From Competibacteraceae bacterium UBA2788 (lineage in GTDB: Bacteria; Pseudomonadota; Gammaproteobacteria; Competibacterales; Competibacteraceae): a stretch of DNA of 17,757 nucleotides. Each line of letters starts with the position of its first letter. Position 1 is the stretch's first letter. The stretch covers positions 1 through 17,757 of the forward strand of contig DEHY01000160.1 of assembly GCA_002352185.1 (NCBI GenBank), in the 5' to 3' direction. Positions 1 through 7,510 of the stretch are shown in pieces. The translations under genes and the position numbers were made by a program. The notes under the pieces are model-generated. The model did no database searches. It was given only the letters and a program-made list of their open reading frames with translations, and was not told the DNA's origin.

Positions 1-3000
1 TCCGCCCACAAGGAACGGACCCGCGCCTTTATTGAGGCCAGTAACGCGGGATGGCGCTATGCCCTGGATCACCCGGAGGAAATCATTGACCTGATCCTGG
101 AACGCTATTCCCAGCGCAAGAGCCGGGAAGCATTACGTTATGAGGCGGACAAAACCCGGCAACTGATGCAGCCAAGATCGTTGCCAGTGGGATCGATCTC
201 TTTTCAGCGCATTCAACTGGCGGCAAACTCCCTGCTGGACGCCGGTTATCTCGGTGATCCACGGAATTTGCAAGGATTCCTGTTCGAGCAGGACGCGAGC
301 GGAGCGCAGCCTTCGGAGACCTCCACCCCGATAACGCTGACCCCGGAGGAACAGGCCTGGCTGAAGCAGCATCGCCATGTCACTTTCCAGGCGGATGACA
401 ACTTCGCCCCTTATACCTTCGTCAACCCTGAAGGCAAGGTAGATGGCGTCATCGCCGATCTGGTCCGCGCCATTGCCGATAGCGCCGGTCTGGAGATCGA
501 AATGATCCCCAAGGCGTTCAAGGAGATGGTTAAAGTGCAGAAGTCGCCTGGACTCTATGGCTATGTCAACTTCGATTACCATTTTTCAGAAGCGCCGGAT
601 GCATTCTTGGGCATTGAAAGTCCCTTTACCCCGATGCAAGCCCTGTTTACGCCCAAGCCGCAGCAGTTCACTGCCAAGACTCTTCAGGAGATCAAAGATA
701 AGCGTATTTTGCTGTATGAAGGAATCAACCCCACCGATTTCGGTTTTCCCGAAACGGGGAATGAATACATTCCGGTACGCGAGCCGGAACAGGCGTTTGC
801 CATGCTGCTGAATGATCAGGCGGACGGCTATTTCGACAATTTTGCCTATGTTCAATGGCATATGCGAAAGCAGTTCATTACCGGCCTCAGTTCGCTCTAT
901 CTCACCACCCGCTTCCCCGATCCGATGCTTGCGGTGTTCAAAGATTATCCTGAGTTGCATGGCATTCTGAAAAAGGCTTACCGCCATGTTTCACCGATGG
1001 TTCCCACTCTGCTGCGGCAATGGCAGATCGATCCGGATGGAAACGCCAAGGTAATCCTGAGCGATGAAGAGCGCTCCTGGCTGGCGCAACATCCGATCAT
1101 TCGCTATGCCGTGGACCCCAATTGGGCTCCCATCGAGTATCTCAGCAAGGAAGGTCATCCGACGGGTATGACCTCGGAGTATCTGGAGCGGCTGCGGAAG
1201 TTACTGGGCGTCCAGTTCGAGGCTGTCCCGTGCGCCAATTGGACGGAAGCCATGCACCAGATCGATAGCGGCGGGGTTGATCTGTTGCCGGCCGTGGCCC
1301 AGACCACCAGCCGCCTGCAACGCTTTCGGTTCACTACACCCTATATGACTTTTCCGGTGGCGATCTTCGCGCCGGTGGACGCACCCTTTCTGGGAAATCT
1401 GGAGGCGCTGGCCGGGAAACGGGTAGCGGTAGTGGCAGATTACGCCATCCACGAATGGTTGCGGCAGGATCACCCGGAGATTCATCTGATGCCGGTAGCC
1501 ACCATCACCGCAGGCTTGCGTGAGGTGGCCGAACGGCGGGCGGATGCCTTCGTCGACAACCTTGTCGCCACCAGCCATGCCATCGTCCGTGATGGACTCC
1601 TTCAGATCCGGATGGCCGGAAACACCCCATATGAAGCCACCCTGGGCATGGGGGTGCGGAAGGATTGGCCGATTCTGGCCGGCATTCTGGAGAAGGGGAT
1701 CGCGGCTATCTCCAAGAGCGACCGGGACGGCATCTACAACCGCTGGGTCCAGGCCCAGCAACCGGCCATCGTTGACTACACCCTGTTGTGGCGGGTATTG
1801 GCGGTGATTGCCGCCGGGCTGGCCATGATCCTCTACTGGAACCGGAAGCTGGCGCAGGAGGTGGGGAGACGGCGCCATGCCGAACAGGTGTTAACCCGAA
1901 GCGAAACGCTGCTTCGCACCACGCTGGATTCGATCGACGATGGCATCCTGGTGGTGAACGCCGATGGCGTCACCTTGAGTACAAACCGCCGTTTTCAGGA
2001 ACTCTGGCGCATACCGGATGAGTTGGTCATCACGAGGCAGGACCAGCGATTGCGGACCTACGTCCTCGATCAGTTGTCCGATCCGCAGGGTTTTACCCGT
2101 CGCATAGAAGAGGTCTACCAAACGGACAAGGAACTGAGAGATCTGCTGCATTTCAAGGATGGCCGGATTTTCGAGAGATATACCCGGCCACTGGTGCTTG
2201 ACAATCGGTTGGCCCGTCTGTGGTCTTTTCGCGACATCACCGAGCGCCAGCAGATTCTGGCCGTGCTGGCGCAAGCCAAGGAAGCGGCGGAAGCGGCGAA
2301 TCGGGCGAAGAGCGAATTCCTGGCCAACATGAGTCATGAAATTCGCACCCCGATGAACGCGATCATGGGCATGATTCATCTCTGCCTGAACACCGCCTTG
2401 ACCCACCAGCAACAAAATTATCTGGACAAGGCTTATGGCGCCGCAAAGTCTCTTCTTGGACTGCTCAACGACATCCTGGATCTGTCCAAAGTCGAGGCCG
2501 GCCAGTTGGAAATAGCGTCCATCCTTTTCACTCTGGACGAGGTGATGGAGCATCTGGTCACGGTGGTGGCGCACAAGGCCCAGGATAAGGGACTGAAGTT
2601 TCTGCTCGACATCGCGCCCGATGTGCCGACGTCTCTCGTCGGCGACCCGCTGCGCTTGGGCCAGATTCTGGTCAATCTGGGCAATAACGCCGTCAAGTTT
2701 ACCCAGCAGGGCGAAATCTCCGTTTCCGTCCGATGGTTGGAAACCAGGGATCAACGGGTTCGCCTGGAGTTCACGGTGCGGGATACCGGCATTGGCATGA
2801 CCGCCGAGCAGACCAAGACCTTATTCCAGCCATTCCGCCAGGCGGACAGTTCCATCACCCGGAAATATGGCGGGACCGGTCTTGGGCTTTCCATCAGCAA
2901 ACGGCTGGCAGAAATGATGGAAGGGAATATCGGGGTGGAAAGCAAACCTAGTGAGGGCAGCGCCTTCCGCTTCGAGGTCTGGCTGGGAGCGGGGGAGAAC

Positions 3001-3882
3001 GCCAGCGAGTACGTACCCCCTGCCGGCGTCAACGCCAAGGACTCCCCCAGCCTCAAGACGATACAGGCCGATGGACTGGCCGGGCGTCGCTTGCTGGTGG
3101 TGGAGGATAACGCTATCAATCAGGAAGTGGTTCGTGGTTTTTTAGAACGGTACGGAGCCATCGTGGAGATTGCGGTCAATGGCGCTGAGTCGGTGGCTCT
3201 GTTGAAACGGCAGGACGCCACGGCGTTCGATGCGGTACTCATGGACATTCAGATGCCGGAGATGGATGGTTATGAGGCCACCCGCCGGATCCGCGCCCTG
3301 CCCGGATTCAACCGATTACCCATCATCGGGCTTACGGCCCATGTCCAGCGGCAGGAGATCGAACGGATGCAGGCTGCCGGCATGAACGATCATGTAGGCA
3401 AGCCCATTGATCCCCGGTTGCTGTTCAAAGCCCTGGCTCGCTGCCTGGCCCTGGCAACGACCCCTGTCGTCATCAACGACAAGCCCTTGGCGTCTGTTCT
3501 GATCCTGCCGGGAATTGATGTGGAGGGATGTCTTGATCGCTTGGGCGGCGACGTCCCGTTGTTTCGTCAATTGCTGGCCTATTTCTCCAGCAATTATGGC
3601 CGGGCCGCCCAGAGCATTCGTGATCTCCTCTCGGCGGGTTCCCGTACCGACGCCATCCGTTTGGCCCACACGGTGAAGGGCGCAGCGGGCAACCTGGGCA
3701 TTGTCGGCGTCCAGCAGGCCGCAGCGCAGGTGGAATCGGCCCTGTCCGGCAGTGAGAATGAGGGAACCGAACTGATCGACGCGCTGCACAAGGCGATACA
3801 GTCGGCCTGCGACAGCATTGACGCCGGGTTATCCGCACCCATGGTGGAGGTGGAAAGAGACGGCGGGAACAAGGAGCGCTAG
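1..3882 (+). CDS. Hybrid sensor histidine kinase with three periplasmic ligand-binding modules (BvgS-like), 5' partial
   Basis: The reading frame is open from base 1, so the true start lies upstream; the Met at 166 is internal. Using window-frame residues, residues 1 to about 100 read like the C-terminus of an NMT1/THI5-like substrate-binding domain ([16 protein letters not shown], then [14 protein letters not shown]). Two SBP_bac_3-type domains follow (about 124-345 and 355-583), then one membrane helix (about 595-613) and a PAS domain (about 637-745). The HisKA domain has the SHEIRTPMN motif with His779. The HATPase_c domain shows the N box (NLGNNAVKF), DTGIGM and GGTGLGLS. The receiver has phospho-acceptor Asp1082 in [11 protein letters not shown] and Lys1134. 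The C-terminal Hpt domain has His1223 in [10 protein letters not shown]. This is a complete His-Asp-His phosphorelay of the unorthodox BvgS/EvgS type, presumably sensing small solutes in the periplasm. The ligand and output regulator are unknown; no separate response regulator lies in the window. Confidence 0.95.
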   Translation, partial: SAHKERTRAFIEASNAGWRYALDHPEEIIDLILERYSQRKSREALRYEADKTRQLMQPRSLPVGSISFQRIQLAANSLLDAGYLGDPRNLQGFLFEQDASGAQPSETSTPITLTPEEQAWLKQHRHVTFQADDNFAPYTFVNPEGKVDGVIADLVRAIADSAGLEIEMIPKAFKEMVKVQKSPGLYGYVNFDYHFSEAPDAFLGIESPFTPMQALFTPKPQQFTAKTLQEIKDKRILLYEGINPTDFGFPETGNEYIPVREPEQAFAMLLNDQADGYFDNFAYVQWHMRKQFITGLSSLYLTTRFPDPMLAVFKDYPELHGILKKAYRHVSPMVPTLLRQWQIDPDGNAKVILSDEERSWLAQHPIIRYAVDPNWAPIEYLSKEGHPTGMTSEYLERLRKLLGVQFEAVPCANWTEAMHQIDSGGVDLLPAVAQTTSRLQRFRFTTPYMTFPVAIFAPVDAPFLGNLEALAGKRVAVVADYAIHEWLRQDHPEIHLMPVATITAGLREVAERRADAFVDNLVATSHAIVRDGLLQIRMAGNTPYEATLGMGVRKDWPILAGILEKGIAAISKSDRDGIYNRWVQAQQPAIVDYTLLWRVLAVIAAGLAMILYWNRKLAQEVGRRRHAEQVLTRSETLLRTTLDSIDDGILVVNADGVTLSTNRRFQELWRIPDELVITRQDQRLRTYVLDQLSDPQGFTRRIEEVYQTDKELRDLLHFKDGRIFERYTRPLVLDNRLARLWSFRDITERQQILAVLAQAKEAAEAANRAKSEFLANMSHEIRTPMNAIMGMIHLCLNTALTHQQQNYLDKAYGAAKSLLGLLNDILDLSKVEAGQLEIASILFTLDEVMEHLVTVVAHKAQDKGLKFLLDIAPDVPTSLVGDPLRLGQILVNLGNNAVKFTQQGEISVSVRWLETRDQRVRLEFTVRDTGIGMTAEQTKTLFQPFRQADSSITRKYGGTGLGLSISKRLAEMMEGNIGVESKPSEGSAFRFEVWLGAGENASEYVPPAGVNAKDSPSLKTIQADGLAGRRLLVVEDNAINQEVVRGFLERYGAIVEIAVNGAESVALLKRQDATAFDAVLMDIQMPEMDGYEATRRIRALPGFNRLPIIGLTAHVQRQEIERMQAAGMNDHVGKPIDPRLLFKALARCLALATTPVVINDKPLASVLILPGIDVEGCLDRLGGDVPLFRQLLAYFSSNYGRAAQSIRDLLSAGSRTDAIRLAHTVKGAAGNLGIVGVQQAAAQVESALSGSENEGTELIDALHKAIQSACDSIDAGLSAPMVEVERDGGNKER

Positions 3883-3896
3883 GGCGCACCGGAGAT

Positions 3897-3947
3897 CGAA
3901 CCGAGGGCGCTATAACGCCGCCTCTTTTCGCCAATCGCATCGGTTCG
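3897..3947. terminator. Nested inverted repeats between convergent genes, probable terminator region
   Basis: An outer 8-bp perfect inverted repeat, CGAACCGA (3897-3904) and TCGGTTCG (3940-3947), encloses a second hairpin. In that one GGCG (3906-3909) pairs with CGCC (3916-3919), and GAG pairs with CTC across a 2-nt bulge, followed by TTTT at 3925-3928. The inner hairpin plus T-run would act on the plus-strand sensor kinase transcript. The outer stem could serve either strand. The region separates the kinase from the convergent nudJ operon, which fits a terminator role. The bulge and short T-run make this a moderate call. Confidence 0.45.
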
Positions 3948-3959
3948 CTATTGATCGCC

Positions 3960-4403
3960 TCAGAGATAGCTGAACAAATCCAGCGGATAGCGCTGGCCCG
4001 CCAGATAATCATCCACGCAGCGCAGCACCATCGGGCTACGCAGTTTTGGCCCGAGCGCGGCGATTTCATCCCGGGTCAGCCACAGCGCCCGCTCAATGCC
4101 ATGATCCAGGGGTTGATCGGGATGGTGGCGCAAGGCTTGACCGGCGAAACAGGTGCGGATGTAGGTGTGGCCCTGGGGATGCGTCCAATAGTAGAGGCCG
4201 ATGATGGCATCCACCTGCACTTCCCAGGCGGTTTCCTCCAGTGTTTCCCGGATAGCCGCCGCCGCCAGCGTCTCGTGTGCGTCCAGATGACCAGCGGGCT
4301 GGTTGTAAACCAGATCCTCGCCATCCGCGTATTCCTCCACCAGCAGAAACCGCCCCTCCCGCTCGATGATGGCGGCGACGGTCAAACGCGCATCCCAATC
4401 CAT
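3960..4403 (-). CDS. nudJ: Nudix hydrolase, NudJ (YmfB) family phosphatase
   Basis: A 147-residue cytoplasmic Nudix protein. In E. coli, NudJ hydrolyses nucleoside di- and triphosphates and thiamine pyrimidine pyrophosphate; the substrate here is not shown by sequence. The Nudix box spans residues 38-60: Gly38, Glu44, Arg52-Glu53 and Glu56-Glu57 are all in register. Two family positions differ: Thr54 replaces the usual hydrophobic residue and Ala59 replaces the usual Gly. The flanking NQPAGHLDAHETL and LRSPMVLR...GQRYPLDL stretches match what I recall of E. coli NudJ, which supports the family name beyond generic Nudix. A strong GGAGG lies 6 nt before the ATG and overlaps the end of the upstream haem-protein gene, whose stop is 9 nt away. 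The two are therefore surely co-transcribed. In enterobacteria nudJ sits by mnmA and purB; that context is absent here. Confidence 0.87.
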   Translation of the reverse strand: MDWDARLTVAAIIEREGRFLLVEEYADGEDLVYNQPAGHLDAHETLAAAAIRETLEETAWEVQVDAIIGLYYWTHPQGHTYIRTCFAGQALRHHPDQPLDHGIERALWLTRDEIAALGPKLRSPMVLRCVDDYLAGQRYPLDLFSYL

Positions 4404-4412
4404 AACACCTCC

Positions 4413-5012
4413 TCACTGCAATGGTTTAGCCAGAGTAAACGCGCCGCGCAGATCGCCTTCCCTGAAGCCCCGCGCAGCGTCGTTCGGATATAACGCTTTC
4501 AGCTTGGCATCCACTTCTGGACTGATGTTTTCGCCATGACAGCCCAGACATAATGCGGCGGTTGGGATCGCCTTCATATAGCGGAAGGTTTTCTGGCCCT
4601 GGTCATCATCAATCACCGCGAAAAACTCCAGCTTGTCAACCGGCTCGCCCTGCGCCTTGCGGGCATCGAACTGCTTGAGTACCGCCAGTTCCCAATTATC
4701 GGGCGCATTCGCCGGATTGCGGATTTTGAGACTGGTTCGGCCCACCAGCATCCCCAATTGCTGGGATAACTCAGCAGCAATTTGTCCGGCCTTATCGTGA
4801 CAAACCGCGATGCCGTTGACAGCGCCGCCGCTCTGCATGGCCTGTTGTAGCGCTTCCTTCAAGGTGGCGCCGAATTTTTGCGCCGCGCTTCGGCTATCAA
4901 TGATCTCGGACGGAGCGTTTGGGTTTGGTTTCGCGGCGACCGACGGAGGTGGAATCAGAGCGATACCGACGGTCAGCGCCGCGCTCAGAGCAGGAATCAA
5001 AGCGGGTCGCAT
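4413..5012 (-). CDS. Periplasmic Tll0287-like (DUF3365) haem-binding protein
   Basis: A 199-residue protein with an N-terminal export signal (MRPALIPALSAALTVGIALI, probably cleaved near SVAA-KP), so it acts in the periplasm. The mature part matches the DUF3365/Tll0287-like domain. It has an early AVCHDKA segment at about residue 69, a central ...SLKIRNPANAPDNWE block, and a c-type haem motif CLGCH at residues 155-159. Family members are small PAS-like haem proteins, found alone or as sensor domains of kinases and cyclases. As a stand-alone protein this is presumably a redox or gas-binding haem protein or electron carrier, but the partner is unknown. The start is supported by GGGAGA about 8-9 nt upstream of the ATG. 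It is the first gene of a two-gene operon with nudJ, divergent from the carbinolamine dehydratase gene. Confidence 0.87.
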   Translation of the reverse strand: MRPALIPALSAALTVGIALIPPPSVAAKPNPNAPSEIIDSRSAAQKFGATLKEALQQAMQSGGAVNGIAVCHDKAGQIAAELSQQLGMLVGRTSLKIRNPANAPDNWELAVLKQFDARKAQGEPVDKLEFFAVIDDDQGQKTFRYMKAIPTAALCLGCHGENISPEVDAKLKALYPNDAARGFREGDLRGAFTLAKPLQ

Positions 5013-5050
5013 GTGCAGATTCTCCCATTTGGATCAATACTGGGATCTGC

Positions 5051-5056
5051 AGTATA
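5051..5056 (-). promoter_or_regulatory. Possible -10 element for the DUF3365-nudJ operon
   Basis: On the minus strand the hexamer TATACT (complement of AGTATA at 5051-5056) matches the sigma-70 -10 consensus at five of six bases and lies about 38 nt upstream of the haem-protein start. I see no convincing -35 hexamer at 16-18 bp, so the call is weak. It is the best candidate in the 145-bp divergent gap. Confidence 0.3.
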
Positions 5057-5147
5057 GGCGACCCGACTCCTGATTATTGCCGTGAATTTTTCCGAACCCG
5101 GCCCGTTCTAACCCGGTAAGCAGCATTTCCATCGAAACCAAATTGAC

Positions 5148-5151
5148 GAGG
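5148..5151 (+). promoter_or_regulatory. Ribosome binding site that decides the phhB start
   Basis: GAGG ends 6 nt before ATG 5158. A longer frame opening at TTG 5143 would place this site inside the coding region and has no ribosome binding site of its own. ATG 5158 is therefore taken as the start. Confidence 0.6.
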
Positions 5152-5157
5152 CGCCTG

Positions 5158-5505
5158 ATGAGCCTGTCCCAGAAGACCTGTACACCCTGTCAAGGCGGCA
5201 TCCCCCCGCTGTCAATGACCGAAGCCGAGACATGGCTGGCGCAAGCCCCCGGTTGGGAGTTGCTGAGCAATGGCGCACGCCTGGAACGGCGGTTTCAATT
5301 CAAATCCTTCGACGCCGCTCTGGCTTTCGTCAATCGAGTGGGCGATCTGGCCGAGGAGGAAGGTCATCATCCTGACATTACCTTCGGCTGGGGCTATGCC
5401 AACGTGCTGTTTTACACGCACAAGATCGGTGGCTTGCACGAAAACGACTTTATTATGGCCGCCAAGGTCAATGACCTTTACATGGATGAGTATTCGGCGA
5501 CCTGA
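5158..5505 (+). CDS. phhB: Pterin-4a-carbinolamine dehydratase
   Basis: A 115-residue cytoplasmic protein of the PCD/DCoH family. The enzyme dehydrates 4a-hydroxytetrahydrobiopterin to quinonoid dihydropterin, recycling the cofactor after aromatic amino acid hydroxylation. The diagnostic EEEGHHPDITFGWGYANVLFYTHKIGGLHENDF block is present (shown at about residues 65-98). It includes the paired active-site histidines of EGHHP and the later His in the GLHENDF segment. The N-terminal CTPCQGG...SMTEAETWLAQAPGWEL also matches proteobacterial members. No phenylalanine hydroxylase (phhA) is adjacent, so it either serves a distant hydroxylase or a housekeeping role in pterin turnover. It stands as a single gene, divergent from the DUF3365-nudJ operon and convergent with the pirin gene. 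Confidence 0.92.
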   Translation: MSLSQKTCTPCQGGIPPLSMTEAETWLAQAPGWELLSNGARLERRFQFKSFDAALAFVNRVGDLAEEEGHHPDITFGWGYANVLFYTHKIGGLHENDFIMAAKVNDLYMDEYSAT

Positions 5506-5557
5506 AGCGCGCTCCCGCTCACGTTGGCCCGGCGCGGGAAAATGCCGGCTCAACTAC

Positions 5558-6268
5558 TCATGCGCCATTTCCGATCATGTCAAACAGCAACACCTCGGCG
5601 GTTTGTGCGCCCTCCAGACGTAACCGCCCTGGTTCATCCACCGCCAGCCCGTCGCCTTCGTTCAGCACTTGTCCATTGACGCGCACTTCGCCTCGGGCGA
5701 CTTGCAGCCAGGCCAGACGCCCCCCGCGCAAATCGAACTCGGCGGCGTCTTCCCCATCCAGCAGCGTCGCGTACATATCCACATCCTGGTGCAGCGTCAC
5801 CGATCCGGCGCGGCCATCACGAGAAGCGACCAGGCACAGCCGTCCGCGCTTCTCCGCCGCGCCGAAGTATTTCTGCTCATAGCTTGGCGGATAACCGGCC
5901 CGATCCGGGATGATCCAGATTTGCAGAAAATGTACGGGGTCGGTTTGGGAATGGTTGAACTCGCTGTGCCGGATACCGGTTCCCGCACTCATCCGCTGCA
6001 CATCGCCTGGGCGGATCACCGAACCGGTACCCAAGCTGTCCCGATGCGCCAGCGCCCCTTCCAGCACATAGGAGACAATCTCCATATTCTGATGGCCGTG
6101 AGTATCGAAACCGGCACCGGGAATGACCCGATCATCGTTGATCACCCGCAGCGGGCCGAAACCCATGTGCCGGGGATCATGGTAACTGGAGAAGGAAAAA
6201 GTGTGCGCGCTGTCGAGCCAGCCATGATTCGCTCGGCCCCGTTCCGCTGCCGCTCTGAGAATAGCCAT
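5558..6268 (-). CDS. Pirin family bicupin, YhhW-like (putative quercetin 2,3-dioxygenase)
   Basis: A 236-residue cytoplasmic protein of normal pirin length. The N-terminal cupin carries all four metal ligands of the family: His57 and His59 (in THGHQNME), then His101 and Glu103 (in GIRHSEFN). The opening block (ANHGWLDSAHTFSFSSYHDP, MGFGPLRVINDD) closely resembles E. coli YhhW, which has quercetinase activity in vitro; physiological substrates of bacterial pirins are largely unknown. The start at 6268 is set by GGAGG 7 nt upstream and by homology. A longer frame to 6361 would add 31 residues unlike the family and would run through the promoter. The gene is divergent from a sigma-54 activator and has its own sigma-54-type promoter, so it is the likely target of that activator. 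Confidence 0.92.
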   Translation of the reverse strand: MAILRAAAERGRANHGWLDSAHTFSFSSYHDPRHMGFGPLRVINDDRVIPGAGFDTHGHQNMEIVSYVLEGALAHRDSLGTGSVIRPGDVQRMSAGTGIRHSEFNHSQTDPVHFLQIWIIPDRAGYPPSYEQKYFGAAEKRGRLCLVASRDGRAGSVTLHQDVDMYATLLDGEDAAEFDLRGGRLAWLQVARGEVRVNGQVLNEGDGLAVDEPGRLRLEGAQTAEVLLFDMIGNGA

Positions 6269-6275
6269 GACGCCG

Positions 6276-6280
6276 CCTCC
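6276..6280 (-). promoter_or_regulatory. Strong Shine-Dalgarno fixing the pirin start
   Basis: GGAGG on the minus strand, 7 nt before ATG 6268, is the best ribosome site near this gene. It excludes the longer upstream frame opening at 6361. Confidence 0.75.
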
Positions 6281-6322
6281 TAAAATTGAGTGAGAATGCA
6301 AAGTGAGCCTACAGCCCATTAC

Positions 6323-6337
6323 GCAAGCACCGCGCCA
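6323..6337 (-). promoter_or_regulatory. Sigma-54 (-24/-12) promoter for the pirin gene
   Basis: Read on the minus strand from 6337 to 6323 the sequence is TGGCGCGGTGCTTGC. The consensus TGGCACG-N4-TTGC is matched at 10 of 11 defined bases, with invariant GG and GC at exact spacing. Transcription would start near 6312, giving a leader of about 44 nt before the pirin ATG with its strong ribosome site. The divergent neighbour encodes a sigma-54 activator, and an IHF-type site and repeats lie upstream in the expected order. Confidence 0.72.
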
Positions 6338-6355
6338 TGTTTTATAAACCAGTTC

Positions 6356-6368
6356 AATCAAAGCGTTG
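6356..6368 (+). promoter_or_regulatory. IHF-type binding site between enhancer and sigma-54 promoter
   Basis: AATCAAAGCGTTG fits the IHF consensus WATCARNNNNTTR at every defined position. An AT-rich stretch (6339-6348) lies on the expected side. It is centred about 50 bp upstream of the predicted pirin transcription start, where IHF usually bends DNA to bring a bound activator to sigma-54 polymerase. Confidence 0.55.
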
Positions 6369-6389
6369 ATGATTCACAAGCGGCGTCAT

Positions 6390-6450
6390 CGTTTCATTGA
6401 TCGTTGCAAGGCATTACACTTCGTTGCAAAGCAATGAAACGTTTGCAACG
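6390..6450. promoter_or_regulatory. Repeat cluster, putative activator binding sites (upstream activating sequence)
   Basis: A perfect 10-bp inverted repeat, CGTTTCATTG (6390-6399) and CAATGAAACG (6432-6441), surrounds two 14-bp direct repeats, CGTTGCAAGGCATT (6402-6415) and CGTTGCAAAGCAAT (6422-6435). These are identical at 12 of 14 bases and exactly 20 bp apart, about two helical turns. A third, inverted copy of the core, TTGCAACG, is at 6443-6450. The cluster centre lies about 108 bp upstream of the predicted pirin start site and ends 3 bp before the activator's ATG. It could serve both as enhancer for the pirin gene and as an autoregulatory operator. Confidence 0.6.
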
Positions 6451-6453
6451 GTC

Positions 6454-7449
6454 ATGACCCGGCCTGGAACCCTCGCAGAATCACAATTCCCGGACTCCGA
6501 ACCCGCGTTCAGTCGGCTGGCGGGCAACAGTCCGGCGCTGCATCACGCCATTGCGCTGGCCCGCGCTGTCGCCCCAGCGGAAAGCACGGTCTTGATCACC
6601 GGCGAGAGCGGCTCCGGCAAGGAACTGATCGCTCAGGGCATCCATGAATCCTCGCGCCGGGCCAATGCGCCATTTGTAGCGATTAACTGCGCCACGTTGC
6701 CGGAAAGCCTGCAAAGCTCGGAACTGTTCGGCCATGCCAAGGGCGCATTCACCGGCGCGACCCAGGATCGGCCCGGACTGTTCGAGGCCGCGCACGGCGG
6801 CACCCTGTTTCTGGACGAGGTGGCGGAATTGGCCGCTTCGGCGCAGGCGGCGCTATTGCGGGTCGTGCAGGAAGGGATGATCGTTCGCCTGGGCGAGCGG
6901 CGGGAACGCAAAGTGGATGTCCGCATCATCGCTGCGACCCATCGCGATCTCGACGCTGCGATCCAGACCGGCGCGTTCCGCACCGATCTGTTCTTCCGGC
7001 TGAACGTGGTCAATATCGCCATGCCGGCCCTGCGGGAGCGGGAAAACGATGTACTGCTGCTGGCCCAGCAGTTCATTGCCGAATACAACCGGAAGATGAA
7101 TAAGGCGGTAGCGGGCCTGCATCCTGAAGTCACCCGGCTGTTTCTCGACTACGCCTGGCCCGGCAACGTGCGCGAGTTGCGGAACGTCATCGAAAGCGCT
7201 GTGCTGCTGGCGCGGAGCGAGCTGATCGGCCTGGGCGACCTTCCGGCCTGCCTGCTCAAGCGGATTAAGGCGCCTGAATCCAACCCGGCGCGGCCAGCAG
7301 CGCGCCGGTGGGCGGAACCCGATTGGCGGATGAAAATCACCGATGCGCTGTTAAAAACCCAAGGTCGCCGTGACCAAACCGCCGAGTTGCTCGGCATGAG
7401 CCGCACCACGCTCTGGCGAAAAATGAAGGCGCTCGGCCTCAGCGATTGA
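6454..7449 (+). CDS. Sigma-54-dependent activator without an N-terminal sensory domain
   Basis: A 331-residue bacterial enhancer-binding protein consisting of only an AAA+ domain and a Fis-type helix-turn-helix. Walker A is GESGSGKE (residues 50-57), the sigma-54 contact loop GAFTGA is intact (97-102) and Walker B is LFLDE with Asp121-Glu122. The arginine-finger region (FRTDLFFRLNV) and WPGNVRELRN are also present. The HTH is at about residues 300-328 (QTAELLGMSRTTLWRKMKAL). Only about 30 residues precede the AAA+ core, so there is no receiver, GAF or PAS domain, as in PspF. Activity must be set by a partner protein or by expression level. The start is uncertain: ATG 6454 has a poor ribosome site, but the alternative TTG 6397 would put the repeat cluster inside the gene. 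Divergent from the pirin gene and 61 bp upstream of a cytochrome gene. Confidence 0.9.
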   Translation: MTRPGTLAESQFPDSEPAFSRLAGNSPALHHAIALARAVAPAESTVLITGESGSGKELIAQGIHESSRRANAPFVAINCATLPESLQSSELFGHAKGAFTGATQDRPGLFEAAHGGTLFLDEVAELAASAQAALLRVVQEGMIVRLGERRERKVDVRIIAATHRDLDAAIQTGAFRTDLFFRLNVVNIAMPALRERENDVLLLAQQFIAEYNRKMNKAVAGLHPEVTRLFLDYAWPGNVRELRNVIESAVLLARSELIGLGDLPACLLKRIKAPESNPARPAARRWAEPDWRMKITDALLKTQGRRDQTAELLGMSRTTLWRKMKALGLSD

Positions 7450-7510
7450 TGCCGGGCGCTTGCTCAGCTAGTGTTAATACCGGTTTACGATAAATCCACG
7501 AGGACAAAAA

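Noticed and set aside
5143..5157. TTG start extending phhB by five codons
   Set aside because: ATG 5158 has GAGG at 6 nt, and the extension would place that site within the coding region.
5513..5539. TCCCGC/GCGGGA hairpin between phhB and the pirin gene as a terminator
   Set aside because: The loop is 15 nt and no T-run follows on either strand; too weak to call.
6294..6313. Second sigma-54-like match on the minus strand (GG...TTGCA)
   Set aside because: Only 8 bp separate GG and GC instead of 10, a spacing sigma-54 does not tolerate.
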